Source of the DNA: Coriobacteriia bacterium
Lineage (GTDB): Bacteria > Actinomycetota > Coriobacteriia > Anaerosomatales > Anaerosomataceae
Length of the DNA stretch: 64,000 bases
NCBI GenBank assembly: GCA_016938135.1
Contig: JAFGVD010000029.1
Coordinates: 1 to 64,000 of the forward strand
Direction: 5' to 3'
Shown: in pieces, positions 57,441 through 64,000 of the stretch
Position numbering within the stretch: position 1 is the stretch's first letter
How the letters are laid out: each line of letters begins with the position of its first letter
The notes under the pieces: generated by a model
Told to the model about the DNA's origin: nothing
The model's database searches: none
The model's input: only the letters and a program-made list of their open reading frames with translations
Made by a program: the position numbers and the translations under genes

Positions 57441-60080
57441 ATGAACAAACGTACCCTAGCCGTCATAGACGGCAACAGCCTGATCCACCGCGCGTTCCAC
57501 GCGCTCCCTCCGACGATGACCGCGCCGGACGGGCGACCAACCAATGCGGCCTTCGGTTTCACATCGATGCTGCTCAAGATGATCGCTGAACTCAAGCCGG
57601 ATGCGGTGGTGGTCGCGTTCGATCGTGGCAAGCCTGCGTTCCGCACTGAGGCGCTCGCCGCATACAAGATGCATCGTCCGCCTACAGATCCTATGCTCAA
57701 GGCGCAGTTCGCCACCACCAAGGAGGTGATCGAAGCGCTTGCCATCCCCATCGTGGAGGTCGACGGCTGGGAAGGTGATGACATTCTCGGCACCCTCGCC
57801 CACAGGGGCAGGGAGGCCGGCATGCGCGTGATGCTGATCACCGGCGACAAAGACGCACTGCAGCTGGTCAACGACGACGTCAGCGTGGTCAGCACGAAAA
57901 AGGGCATCTCGGACATCGTCATCTACGACGCGGACGCTGTGCGCGATCGCTACGGTGTGTCCCCGGAGCAGGTCATCGACTTCCTCGGCCTGAAGGGCGA
58001 TACGTCGGATAACATCCCCGGCGTGCCCGGCGTGGGGGAGAAGACCGCCGCGAAGTTGCTGGGACAGTACGAGACGCTCGATGCGGTGTTGGAGCACGCC
58101 GAGGGAATCAAGGGCAAGCTCGGCGAGAACCTGCGCGAGCATGCCGAGAGCGCACGCATGAGCCGTGTCGTGGCGACCATCCGCTGTGACGTGCCGGTGG
58201 ATATCGATCTTGATGGCGTGAAGTGGGGCGGATTCAACCGCGACACCGTGGCCGCCAAGTTCTCGGAGTTTTCGTTCACGTCGCTTCTGGAGCGTGCATT
58301 CGACCTGCTCGCGCCTTCAGCTGAAGCAGCACTAGCGGTGCAGGCTCCCGGGTCTGCTCCGGAGCTCCGCATGCTCGAAGGCGTGGAAGCTGACGCCTGG
58401 GTGCGGGATCTGTGTGCATCGCCGCCCGAGGGCTGGGTCGGTGTCGTCGTGGGCGAGAGCGTGGAGTGCCTTTTCGACATCGAGCGAGAGCTGGGTGTTG
58501 CTTACGGCGGCACAGCGGCGCTCGTGAACGGCGCGCTGGCGGACGAAACGCTGGCAGCGTTGCTTGCCGGCGGTCGGATCGCTGTGGCGGACGCAAAGAC
58601 GCTCCTCGAGTCGGTCTGCCCGCCCGGTTCTGTCCGGGAGCGGGAGCACAGCGGCACCGAGGGCGTCGATCCCACGCGCGTTTTCGACTGCGGTGTGGCT
58701 GCGTATGTGCTTGCTTCGAACCGCTCCTCTTACGACTTGCGTAGCGTCGCTGCGGATCACCTTGGGAGGCATCTGCCGGAAGGCGCGGGTGCGGCAGCTG
58801 AAGCGAGCGTGTGTGCAGAGCTCGCCGTCGCGCTGGAAGACGCGCTTGCCGCTACTGACGCTCTCGACTGCTTCCGCCGATGCGAGATGGACCTGGTGCC
58901 CGTGCTCGTACGAATGGAAGAGGTGGGCGTCGGCGTGGACCGGGGCGTTCTCGCTGAGCTTGCGGCCGAGGCCGGCGGGAAGATCGAGACTTTGGTCACC
59001 CAGATACATGATCTTGCGGGGACCGACGTGAACATCGACTCGCCCAAGCAGCTCTCAGAGGTGCTGTTCGACAATCTCGGCCTGCCGCCGGGCAAGCGCA
59101 CCAAGACCGGTTACTCCACGGACTCGTCCGTGCTCTCCAGCCTTGCCGAGAGCTACCCCATCGCCGCGCGCATCCTGGAATACCGCGAACTCGCCAAGCT
59201 CAAGTCCACCTACATCGACGCGCTACCGCGCCTGGTGGGCGAGGACGGTCGGCTGCATACCACTTTCAACCAGACGGTAGCGGCCACCGGTCGCCTTTCG
59301 TCGTCGAGTCCCAACCTGCAGAACATCCCGGTCCGCACAGAACTCGGGCGTCGCATCCGCGCTGCGTTCGTACCTGCCGAGGAGGGCGATCTGATCGTCT
59401 CGGCGGACTACTCCCAGATCGAGTTGCGTGTGCTTGCGCATCTATCGCAAGACGCCGGGCTTATTGAGGCGTTCACTTCCGGCGCCGATTTTCATGAGGC
59501 GACCGCAGCGCGCGTGTTCGGCGTGGAGCGGAGCGAGGTCACCCCTGAGCTGCGCAGACGCGCCAAAGCGGTCAACTTCGGCATCGTCTACGGGATCTCT
59601 GCGCATGGACTGTCGCAATCGCTTGGCGTCATTCACGCCGAGGCGCAGGGGATGATCGACCGTTACTTCGCGGCATATCCCGGCGTGCGAACCTACCTGG
59701 ATGAGACGGTGGTTGCCGCACACCGCAACGGCTATGCTGTCACGCTCTACGGCCGACGGCGCCCCATTCCCGAGCTGGCGTCCTCCAATCGCAATCTGCG
59801 TTCCTTTGGTGAACGCACGGCGATGAATCATCCCATGCAGGGCACGGCTGCCGACATCATGAAACTTGCGATGGTGGAAGTCGATCGCCGCCTTTCTGCC
59901 GAGAAGTTCCGCGCACGCATGGTCTTGCAGGTGCACGACGAACTCGTCTTCGAAGCGCCGGCTGATGAGCTGGAGCGCTTGAGTGCGATGGCGTGCGAAG
60001 CGATGGCGTACGTGGCCGAGCTGGCCGTGCCGCTGCTGGTCGACGTCGGCGCAGGGACTGACTGGGCAAGCGCGAAGTAG
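57441..60080 (+). CDS. polA: DNA polymerase I
   Basis: An 879-residue repair and Okazaki-fragment polymerase. The N-terminal 5' nuclease domain has LAVIDGNSLIHRAFHAL, VEVDGWEGDDILGTL, LITGDKDALQLV, and the helix-hairpin-helix NIPGVPGVGEKTAAKL. The central domain (about 300-480) sits where the 3'-5' exonuclease is, but the DXE motif is missing, so proofreading is probably lost, as in Bacillus and mycobacterial enzymes. The polymerase domain is canonical: SADYSQIELRVLAHLSQD (motif A), RRAKAVNFGIVYGIS (O helix) and VLQVHDELVFEAP (motif C). I use ATG 57441, seven bases after a TAGAAT box; upstream in-frame ATGs at 57411 and 57435 are less likely. Confidence 0.96.
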   Translation: MNKRTLAVIDGNSLIHRAFHALPPTMTAPDGRPTNAAFGFTSMLLKMIAELKPDAVVVAFDRGKPAFRTEALAAYKMHRPPTDPMLKAQFATTKEVIEALAIPIVEVDGWEGDDILGTLAHRGREAGMRVMLITGDKDALQLVNDDVSVVSTKKGISDIVIYDADAVRDRYGVSPEQVIDFLGLKGDTSDNIPGVPGVGEKTAAKLLGQYETLDAVLEHAEGIKGKLGENLREHAESARMSRVVATIRCDVPVDIDLDGVKWGGFNRDTVAAKFSEFSFTSLLERAFDLLAPSAEAALAVQAPGSAPELRMLEGVEADAWVRDLCASPPEGWVGVVVGESVECLFDIERELGVAYGGTAALVNGALADETLAALLAGGRIAVADAKTLLESVCPPGSVREREHSGTEGVDPTRVFDCGVAAYVLASNRSSYDLRSVAADHLGRHLPEGAGAAAEASVCAELAVALEDALAATDALDCFRRCEMDLVPVLVRMEEVGVGVDRGVLAELAAEAGGKIETLVTQIHDLAGTDVNIDSPKQLSEVLFDNLGLPPGKRTKTGYSTDSSVLSSLAESYPIAARILEYRELAKLKSTYIDALPRLVGEDGRLHTTFNQTVAATGRLSSSSPNLQNIPVRTELGRRIRAAFVPAEEGDLIVSADYSQIELRVLAHLSQDAGLIEAFTSGADFHEATAARVFGVERSEVTPELRRRAKAVNFGIVYGISAHGLSQSLGVIHAEAQGMIDRYFAAYPGVRTYLDETVVAAHRNGYAVTLYGRRRPIPELASSNRNLRSFGERTAMNHPMQGTAADIMKLAMVEVDRRLSAEKFRARMVLQVHDELVFEAPADELERLSAMACEAMAYVAELAVPLLVDVGAGTDWASAK

Positions 60081-60107
60081 AAGCATCGCGCGAGAATCGA
60101 CATCAAG

Positions 60108-60129
60108 CGCAGGGATATCCTTGCGTTTT
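60108..60129 (+). terminator. Terminator after polA
   Basis: CGCAGGG (60108-60114), loop ATAT, CCTTGCG (60119-60125) form a seven-pair stem with one G-T pair, followed by TTTT. Confidence 0.65.
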
Positions 60130-60231
60130 GAGGTGACTCTTTGTCATTGTTAACGAACGGATGTCCACTGAATGGGGGCTAGAGTGTTTGAGTGCGAATG
60201 CGTCCCGCGATGCCTGTTCTTTCACGATCAG

Positions 60232-60408
60232 ATGGCTTCGATGCCATCGACAGCCGAGCTGGTCAAGTCCCAGTACTGTGCGGGTCCGCGCGCGGACAAT
60301 ACCCGCTGTGCGCGACATATGGTCTTTGTCGTGCATGGTTCAGAAGGTGTGCCTGAGGATCTGTTCCCATCTGACATCGCGCGTGCGCAAGAGATAATCG
60401 CTAAGTAG
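60232..60408 (+). CDS. Possible small cysteine-containing protein, unrecognised
   Basis: If real, this encodes 58 residues, starting MASMPSTAELVKSQYCAGPR and ending SDIARAQEIIAK, with two cysteines (CAGPRADNTRC) spaced by nine residues, which could bind metal. The composition looks protein-like and the frame stays open upstream to ATG 60172, which would add an N-terminal part with three more cysteines (FECECVPRC). No ribosome-binding site is clear for any start, and a TAGAGT at 60180-60185 is the only promoter-like element. It occupies the interval between polA and rpsA. Confidence 0.4.
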   Translation: MASMPSTAELVKSQYCAGPRADNTRCARHMVFVVHGSEGVPEDLFPSDIARAQEIIAK

Positions 60409-60472
60409 ACCGTAATTCCCTTATCGTCTTCTTACACGGCTGTCATCGCTGGCAGGCGCGCGTTTTATCGTG

Positions 60473-60610
60473 TACTATTCTGAGTCCGTGCGTTTGGGCG
60501 GGTTTTCGTCTGCTCGCACATGTAATGTTGGCCCCCGATACCCATGTATGGACCACAAGCGACCGAGTGTACATGTAGATCGGGGCCCCGATGTGAAAGG
60601 GGCCACCACA
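60473..60610 (+). promoter_or_regulatory. Promoter and structured leader of rpsA
   Basis: TACTAT (60473-60478), with CTGGCA 18 bases upstream, is a possible promoter, giving a leader of about 125 bases. Within it, GGCCCCCGAT (60530-60539) can pair with ATCGGGGCC (60579-60587). The adjacent CCCC (60586-60589) can instead pair with the GGGG of the ribosome-binding site (60599-60602). A palindrome ATCGGGGCCCCGAT spans 60579-60592. This suggests translational control, perhaps by S1 itself. Confidence 0.45.
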
Positions 60611-61873
60611 GTGGTAGAGAACCAGCGCGACAGCATCATCGAAGAACGTGAGTACACAGATGAGGAAATGCATGCCCTCATCGACGGCACGATCACCGAT
60701 TTCGACGACGGAGACCTTGTCTCCGGAACCGTCGTCCAGGTGGAGCGGGACGAGGTCCTGCTTGATATCGGCTACAAATCCGAAGGCGTCATCCCGGCGC
60801 GCGAGCTCTCGATCCGCAAGGACGCTGATCCCAAGGATATCGTGAAGCTCGGCGACGAGATTGAAGCCCTCGTCCTCCAGAAGGAAGACAAAGACGGCCG
60901 ACTCATCCTTTCCAAGAAGCGTGCGGCTTACGAGCGCGCCTGGGTCCAGGTCGAAGAGAAGTTCACCTCCGGCGAGAACGTCGACGGCGAGGTCATCGAG
61001 GTGGTCAAGGGTGGTCTCATCCTGGACATCGGCCTGCGCGGCTTCCTGCCTGCATCGCTGGTCGACCTCCGCCGTGTGAAAGATCTTCACTCCTTCCTCG
61101 GTGATCGCCTTGAGTGCCGCGTCATCGAGATGGACCGCAACCGCAACAACGTCGTGCTTTCCCGCCGTGTCGTCTTGGAAGAGGACCGCAAGCAGGAGCG
61201 CAGCGAGATTCTTGAGAAGCTCAAGAAGGGCCAGATCCTCCCCGGTGCGGTTTCCAGCATCGTCGACTTCGGCGCCTTCGTGGACCTTGGCGGCATCGAC
61301 GGTCTGGTCCACATCTCCGAGCTGTCCTGGAGCCACGTCAACCACCCGTCGGAGGTCGTTGCAGTCGGCGACAAGGTCGAGGTCCAGGTTCTGGACGTCG
61401 ATCTCGACCGCGAGCGTATCTCTCTCGGCCTGAAGCAGACGCAGGACGATCCGTGGAAGCAGCTGGTCAAGAGCTTCCAGATCGGCGCCATCGTTGCTGG
61501 TAAGGTCACCAAGATCGTGCCGTTCGGCGCCTTCGTGGAGATCGGTGACGGCGTCGAGGGTCTCGTACACATCTCCGAGATGGCCAAGGGCCACGTGGAG
61601 ACTCCCGAGGACGTCGTGACGGTTGGTGGAGAGGTCCAGACCAAGATCATGGACATCGATCTTGACCGTCGTCGTATCTCGCTGTCGGTTCGTGCCGCCA
61701 ACGAGGAGCTCGGTCTGCCTGACGCAGTGCCGGACGACTCTGCTGACGAGGACGCCGATGAGGTCGAGGTAGTCGTCGACGCCGTCGAGACGGTAGTCGA
61801 AGAGCCTGTAGCCGAAGAGGCTGAAGCTGAAGAGCCCGTAGCCGAAGAGGCTGTCGAAGAGACCGAGGAGTAG
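60611..61873 (+). CDS. rpsA: 30S ribosomal protein S1, four S1 domains
   Basis: A 420-residue RNA-binding ribosomal protein that helps mRNA binding. Four S1 motifs are seen: GTVVQVERDEVLLDIG, GEVIEVVKGGLILDIG, GAVSSIVDFGAFVDLGG and GKVTKIVPFGAFVEIGDG. Actinobacterial and Gram-positive S1 usually has four or five domains, against six in enterics. After about residue 375 the tail is extremely acidic, with an imperfect repeat (EEPVAEEAEAEEPVAEE). I use GTG 60611 since AAAGGGG (60596-60602) lies eight bases upstream; the open frame to 60470 runs through the leader. Single gene with a hairpin after it. Confidence 0.93.
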   Translation: MVENQRDSIIEEREYTDEEMHALIDGTITDFDDGDLVSGTVVQVERDEVLLDIGYKSEGVIPARELSIRKDADPKDIVKLGDEIEALVLQKEDKDGRLILSKKRAAYERAWVQVEEKFTSGENVDGEVIEVVKGGLILDIGLRGFLPASLVDLRRVKDLHSFLGDRLECRVIEMDRNRNNVVLSRRVVLEEDRKQERSEILEKLKKGQILPGAVSSIVDFGAFVDLGGIDGLVHISELSWSHVNHPSEVVAVGDKVEVQVLDVDLDRERISLGLKQTQDDPWKQLVKSFQIGAIVAGKVTKIVPFGAFVEIGDGVEGLVHISEMAKGHVETPEDVVTVGGEVQTKIMDIDLDRRRISLSVRAANEELGLPDAVPDDSADEDADEVEVVVDAVETVVEEPVAEEAEAEEPVAEEAVEETEE

Positions 61874-61906
61874 GCGACCCCGCCCACTCGCTGTACTGAG
61901 ATAAGA

Positions 61907-61942
61907 CGGGGCCGGACGTCCGAGAAGGACGATCCGGCCCCG
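61907..61942 (+). terminator. Strong hairpin without T-run between rpsA and coaE
   Basis: CGGGGCCGGA (61907-61916) and TCCGGCCCCG (61933-61942) pair over ten bases; CGTCC/GGACG adds five more above a one-base bulge, with loop GAGAA. No T-run follows, so it may terminate weakly, stabilise the rpsA mRNA end or be a processing site. Confidence 0.5.
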
Positions 61943-61965
61943 CATCGTCTGCAGGGAGGTCCGGC

Positions 61966-62577
61966 ATGTATGTTCTCGCCGTAACCGGGGGTATCGGTTC
62001 GGGGAAGTCGGTCGCCGCTCAGGTCTTTGCTGACCGTTCGGCGATCGTGCTCGACCTCGATCGCATCGCCAAAGAGCTTCTCGAGCCCGGAATGCCGGTG
62101 TTCGCGCATATCGTGGAGGCATTCGGCCCTGAAGTGGTAGGGGAGGATGGCCGCATCGACCATCCCGCCCTGGCCACCGCCGCTTTTGCTTCCAGCGAGA
62201 ATGCGAGCAAGCTCAATGCGATCGTGCATCCGGCTGTCCACGCCGTGCTCACCGGGATACTGGACGCGCTTGCCGTGCAGGCCCAGCCCCCGCGCGTCGT
62301 GGTCCTGGATGTGCCGTTGCTCGTCGAGGCCCCCATGTTCCTGGAGTTGGTCGACGGCGTTGTCGCCATCTCGGCATGTGAAGATGACCGTGTCGCGCGA
62401 TGCGTTGCGAAGGGTATGTCTGAACAAGACGTGCGTCGTAGAATCGAATGTCAAGCGGGAGACTCCGAGCGCCGGGAGATCGCCGACTACGTGATCGAGA
62501 ACGATGGAGACCTGGCCGCATTCCGTAGCGACGTTGTGGACTTCTGGGATATGGAGGTGGCGCCGCGTGCCACGTGA
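61966..62577 (+). CDS. coaE: Dephospho-CoA kinase
   Basis: Last step of coenzyme A synthesis, phosphorylation of dephospho-CoA at the 3' ribose hydroxyl. The 203-residue P-loop kinase has LAVTGGIGSGKSVAAQVF as Walker A, the LDLDRIAKELLEPG lid-side block with the catalytic aspartate, LNAIVHPAVH, and VVLDVPLLVEAPMF, as in other CoaE proteins. AGGGAGG (61953-61959) precedes ATG 61966. The 3' end overlaps the start of the lytic transglycosylase gene by 11 bases, a gene order (coaE, transglycosylase, uvrB) consistent with one transcript. Confidence 0.96.
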   Translation: MYVLAVTGGIGSGKSVAAQVFADRSAIVLDLDRIAKELLEPGMPVFAHIVEAFGPEVVGEDGRIDHPALATAAFASSENASKLNAIVHPAVHAVLTGILDALAVQAQPPRVVVLDVPLLVEAPMFLELVDGVVAISACEDDRVARCVAKGMSEQDVRRRIECQAGDSERREIADYVIENDGDLAAFRSDVVDFWDMEVAPRAT

Positions 62578-63145
62578 GCACGCATTCGCCCCGCACCGTC
62601 TTGGCCCCGTACTCGTCATCGTCGTTCTGGCTCTCGTCGCGCTCCTTGCGCTGAGGGGCCCTGCGTGGTGGCAGCGGGTTTACTACCCGCTGCGCTATGA
62701 AGACTCCATCGCGCAGTCTGCCGAACGTTTCGACGTGGATCCCTATCTGGTGGCCGCACTCATTAATGCCGAGTCGGGCTTCGATGAGGAAGAGGTCTCC
62801 TCGGCAGGGGCAGTGGGCCTGATGCAGCTGCTACCGTCTACAGCGGCTGAGATCGCTGTCGCCGTGGGTATCGACGGCGATATAGATACTGAGCGGCTCA
62901 AGGACCCGGAGATCAACATCGTGCTGGGCACGCGACATCTGGCGGACCTGCTTGCGCGTTATGAGCATACGCGAACGGCCCTGGCCGCGTACAACGCGGG
63001 TGGCGGGAACGTGGACAGCTGGCTGGAGCAGAGCGGGGACTCCAGTGTGGGCACGACTCTGCCGTTCCCGGAGACAGAAGCTTACGTCGAAAGGGTACTC
63101 TCGGAAGTGGACCGATATCGCGAACTCTATCCGGATGCGTTCTAG
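62567..63145 (+). CDS. Membrane-anchored lytic transglycosylase (GH23, Slt/MltE-like)
   Basis: A 192-residue murein-cleaving enzyme. One N-terminal membrane helix (about 14-32, VLVIVVLALVALLAL) anchors a SLT domain. The catalytic glutamate is in ALINAESGFDEEEVSSAGAV, followed by GLMQLLPSTAAEIA, the NIVLGTRHLADLL block and LAAYNAGGGNV, all standard for the family. I chose GTG 62567 because GGAGGTGG lies six bases upstream; it overlaps the coaE end. With the PBP fragment at the start of the window it is the second wall-remodelling gene here. Confidence 0.93.
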   Translation: MPREHAFAPHRLGPVLVIVVLALVALLALRGPAWWQRVYYPLRYEDSIAQSAERFDVDPYLVAALINAESGFDEEEVSSAGAVGLMQLLPSTAAEIAVAVGIDGDIDTERLKDPEINIVLGTRHLADLLARYEHTRTALAAYNAGGGNVDSWLEQSGDSSVGTTLPFPETEAYVERVLSEVDRYRELYPDAF

Positions 63146-63158
63146 GAGCAGGTGAGTC

Positions 63159-64000
63159 GTGGCAGATCTACGTGTCGTCTCGGAGTTCGAGCCTGCGGGC
63201 GATCAGCCGAAGGCTATCGAGGATCTCTCCGCGGGTGTGTCGGCCGGGCTGCGCGACCAGACGCTTCTGGGCGTCACCGGCTCGGGCAAGACATTCACGA
63301 TGGCGAAGCTCATCGAGAGCGTACAGCGGCCCACCCTGGTGATGGCTCCCAACAAGACGCTTGCCGCGCAGCTGGCCTCTGAGCTCAAAGACTTCCTGCC
63401 TGACAACGCTGTCGTCTACTTCGTCTCCTACTACGATTACTACCAGCCCGAGGCGTACGTGCCCACGACCGACACCTTCATCGAGAAGGACTCGTCGATA
63501 AACGCCGAGGTCGAGAAGCTCCGCCACGCTGCCACCGCAGCGCTGCTATCGCGTCGTGATGTGGTGGTGGTCGCCAGCGTGAGCTGCATCTACGGTATCG
63601 GTTCGCCCGAGGACTACGCGGGACTTGCCGCGTTCCTCACGGTGGGGGAGACATACGATCGGGATAAGCTCATCCGCGACCTCATCGAGATACAGTACGA
63701 CCGCAACGACTACGACCTCACACGCGGGACGTTCCGCGTTCGTGGCGATGTCCTCGATGTGTTCCCGCCCTATGCTGACCATCCGGTGCGCGTGGCGTTC
63801 TTCGGCGATGAGATCGAGTCCATAGCGGAGTTCGACCAGGTCACCGGCGAGATCGATGTGACGTTCAAATGGCTTCCCATCTGGCCGGCCACGCACTACG
63901 TGACCGCGCCGGACAAGCTCGAGGTCGCGCTAGGCAGCATACGGGCCGAGGTCCAGGAGCGGTTGGCGCAGCTCAAAGCCGACGGCAAGTTGCTGGAGGC
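63159..64000 (+). CDS. uvrB: Excinuclease ABC subunit B, 3'-truncated by the window edge
   Basis: Damage-verification helicase of nucleotide excision repair; the first 280 residues are in the window. Walker A is in [16 protein letters not shown], followed by [16 protein letters not shown] and the beta-hairpin [19 protein letters not shown] that probes damaged [22 protein letters not shown] and [20 protein letters not shown] follow. GTG 63159 has AGGAG ten bases upstream, 13 bases after the transglycosylase stop. No LexA box is seen directly before it, so any damage induction would come from a promoter further upstream. The frame is open to the last base. Confidence 0.97.
   Translation, partial: MADLRVVSEFEPAGDQPKAIEDLSAGVSAGLRDQTLLGVTGSGKTFTMAKLIESVQRPTLVMAPNKTLAAQLASELKDFLPDNAVVYFVSYYDYYQPEAYVPTTDTFIEKDSSINAEVEKLRHAATAALLSRRDVVVVASVSCIYGIGSPEDYAGLAAFLTVGETYDRDKLIRDLIEIQYDRNDYDLTRGTFRVRGDVLDVFPPYADHPVRVAFFGDEIESIAEFDQVTGEIDVTFKWLPIWPATHYVTAPDKLEVALGSIRAEVQERLAQLKADGKLLE

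Noticed and set aside
60443-62122. A 559-codon minus-strand frame opposite rpsA
   Set aside because: Repetitive Asp/Val/Leu-rich shadow of the S1 domains; rpsA has clear family motifs on the other strand.

Overview
The window is GC-rich, gene-dense DNA, mostly co-directional on the + strand, with stop/start overlaps inside long operons. Its gene content points to a Gram-positive actinobacterium, probably an anaerobe near the Coriobacteriia. The reasons are a short HisG paired with HisZ, a PdtaS/PdtaR pair, a GlnR-like orphan regulator, cell-wall-binding (CWB2) repeats, Gram-positive type LexA and T-box elements, and an apparent selenoprotein. The lineage is an inference, since there is no rRNA here. 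I saw no CRISPR array, insertion sequence, prophage or integrase.

Layout. 1-5.4 kb: the 3' part of a class A penicillin-binding protein, citramalate synthase, a FAH-family hydrolase, a membrane protein and a YerC/TrpR-like regulator. 5.4-8.9 kb: dnaE. 8.9-18.4 kb: a complete his operon (hisZ-G-D-C-B-H-A-F, a membrane protein, hisI-E, then an M48-like protein that has lost HEXXH) behind a good sigma-A promoter. 18.4-25.5 kb: the trp operon (trpE, fused trpGD, trpC, F, B, A) behind a tryptophan T-box leader. 25.5-27.3 kb, minus strand: a zinc-ribbon membrane protein, a lipoprotein and a thioredoxin-like lipoprotein with an in-frame UGA (selenocysteine) at its redox site. 27.5-36.8 kb: nadE, an acetyltransferase, a large secreted metalloprotease-like protein with CWB2 repeats, a class I aldolase, accD-accA, pfkA and a class II aldolase. 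36.8-45.4 kb: a UvrD-type helicase behind a perfect LexA box, an adenine/adenosine deaminase, an MFS transporter, a MASE1 histidine kinase, tRNA-Leu(CAA), a membrane protein and a degenerate HD-GYP protein.

45.5-56.8 kb is the most interesting part and looks like a nitrogen-assimilation module. PdtaS/PdtaR (histidine kinase plus ANTAR RNA-binding response regulator) lie directly upstream of an operon encoding an HdrB-HdrC fusion and a three-part archaeal-type glutamate synthase. The leader of that operon has two hairpins with the A1/G4 hexaloops recognised by ANTAR proteins, and the second is mutually exclusive with an intrinsic terminator. Further on lie glnA and a GlnR-like winged-helix regulator. 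Both the glutamate synthase operon and glnA have two GAAAC/GTTTC boxes spaced by exactly six bases just upstream of a TTGGCG -35-like element. The two promoters therefore probably share GlnR-type control, and the glutamate synthase operon adds ANTAR antitermination.

Between these nitrogen genes is a minus-strand trio (acetyltransferase, trypsin-like protease, small protein). 56.8-64 kb: a methyltransferase, polA, a possible small Cys-containing protein, rpsA with a structured leader, coaE, a lytic transglycosylase and the 5' part of uvrB. Several genes (pdtaS, polA, the glnR-like gene) have a TANNNT box 6-7 bases before ATG, which suggests leaderless transcripts.
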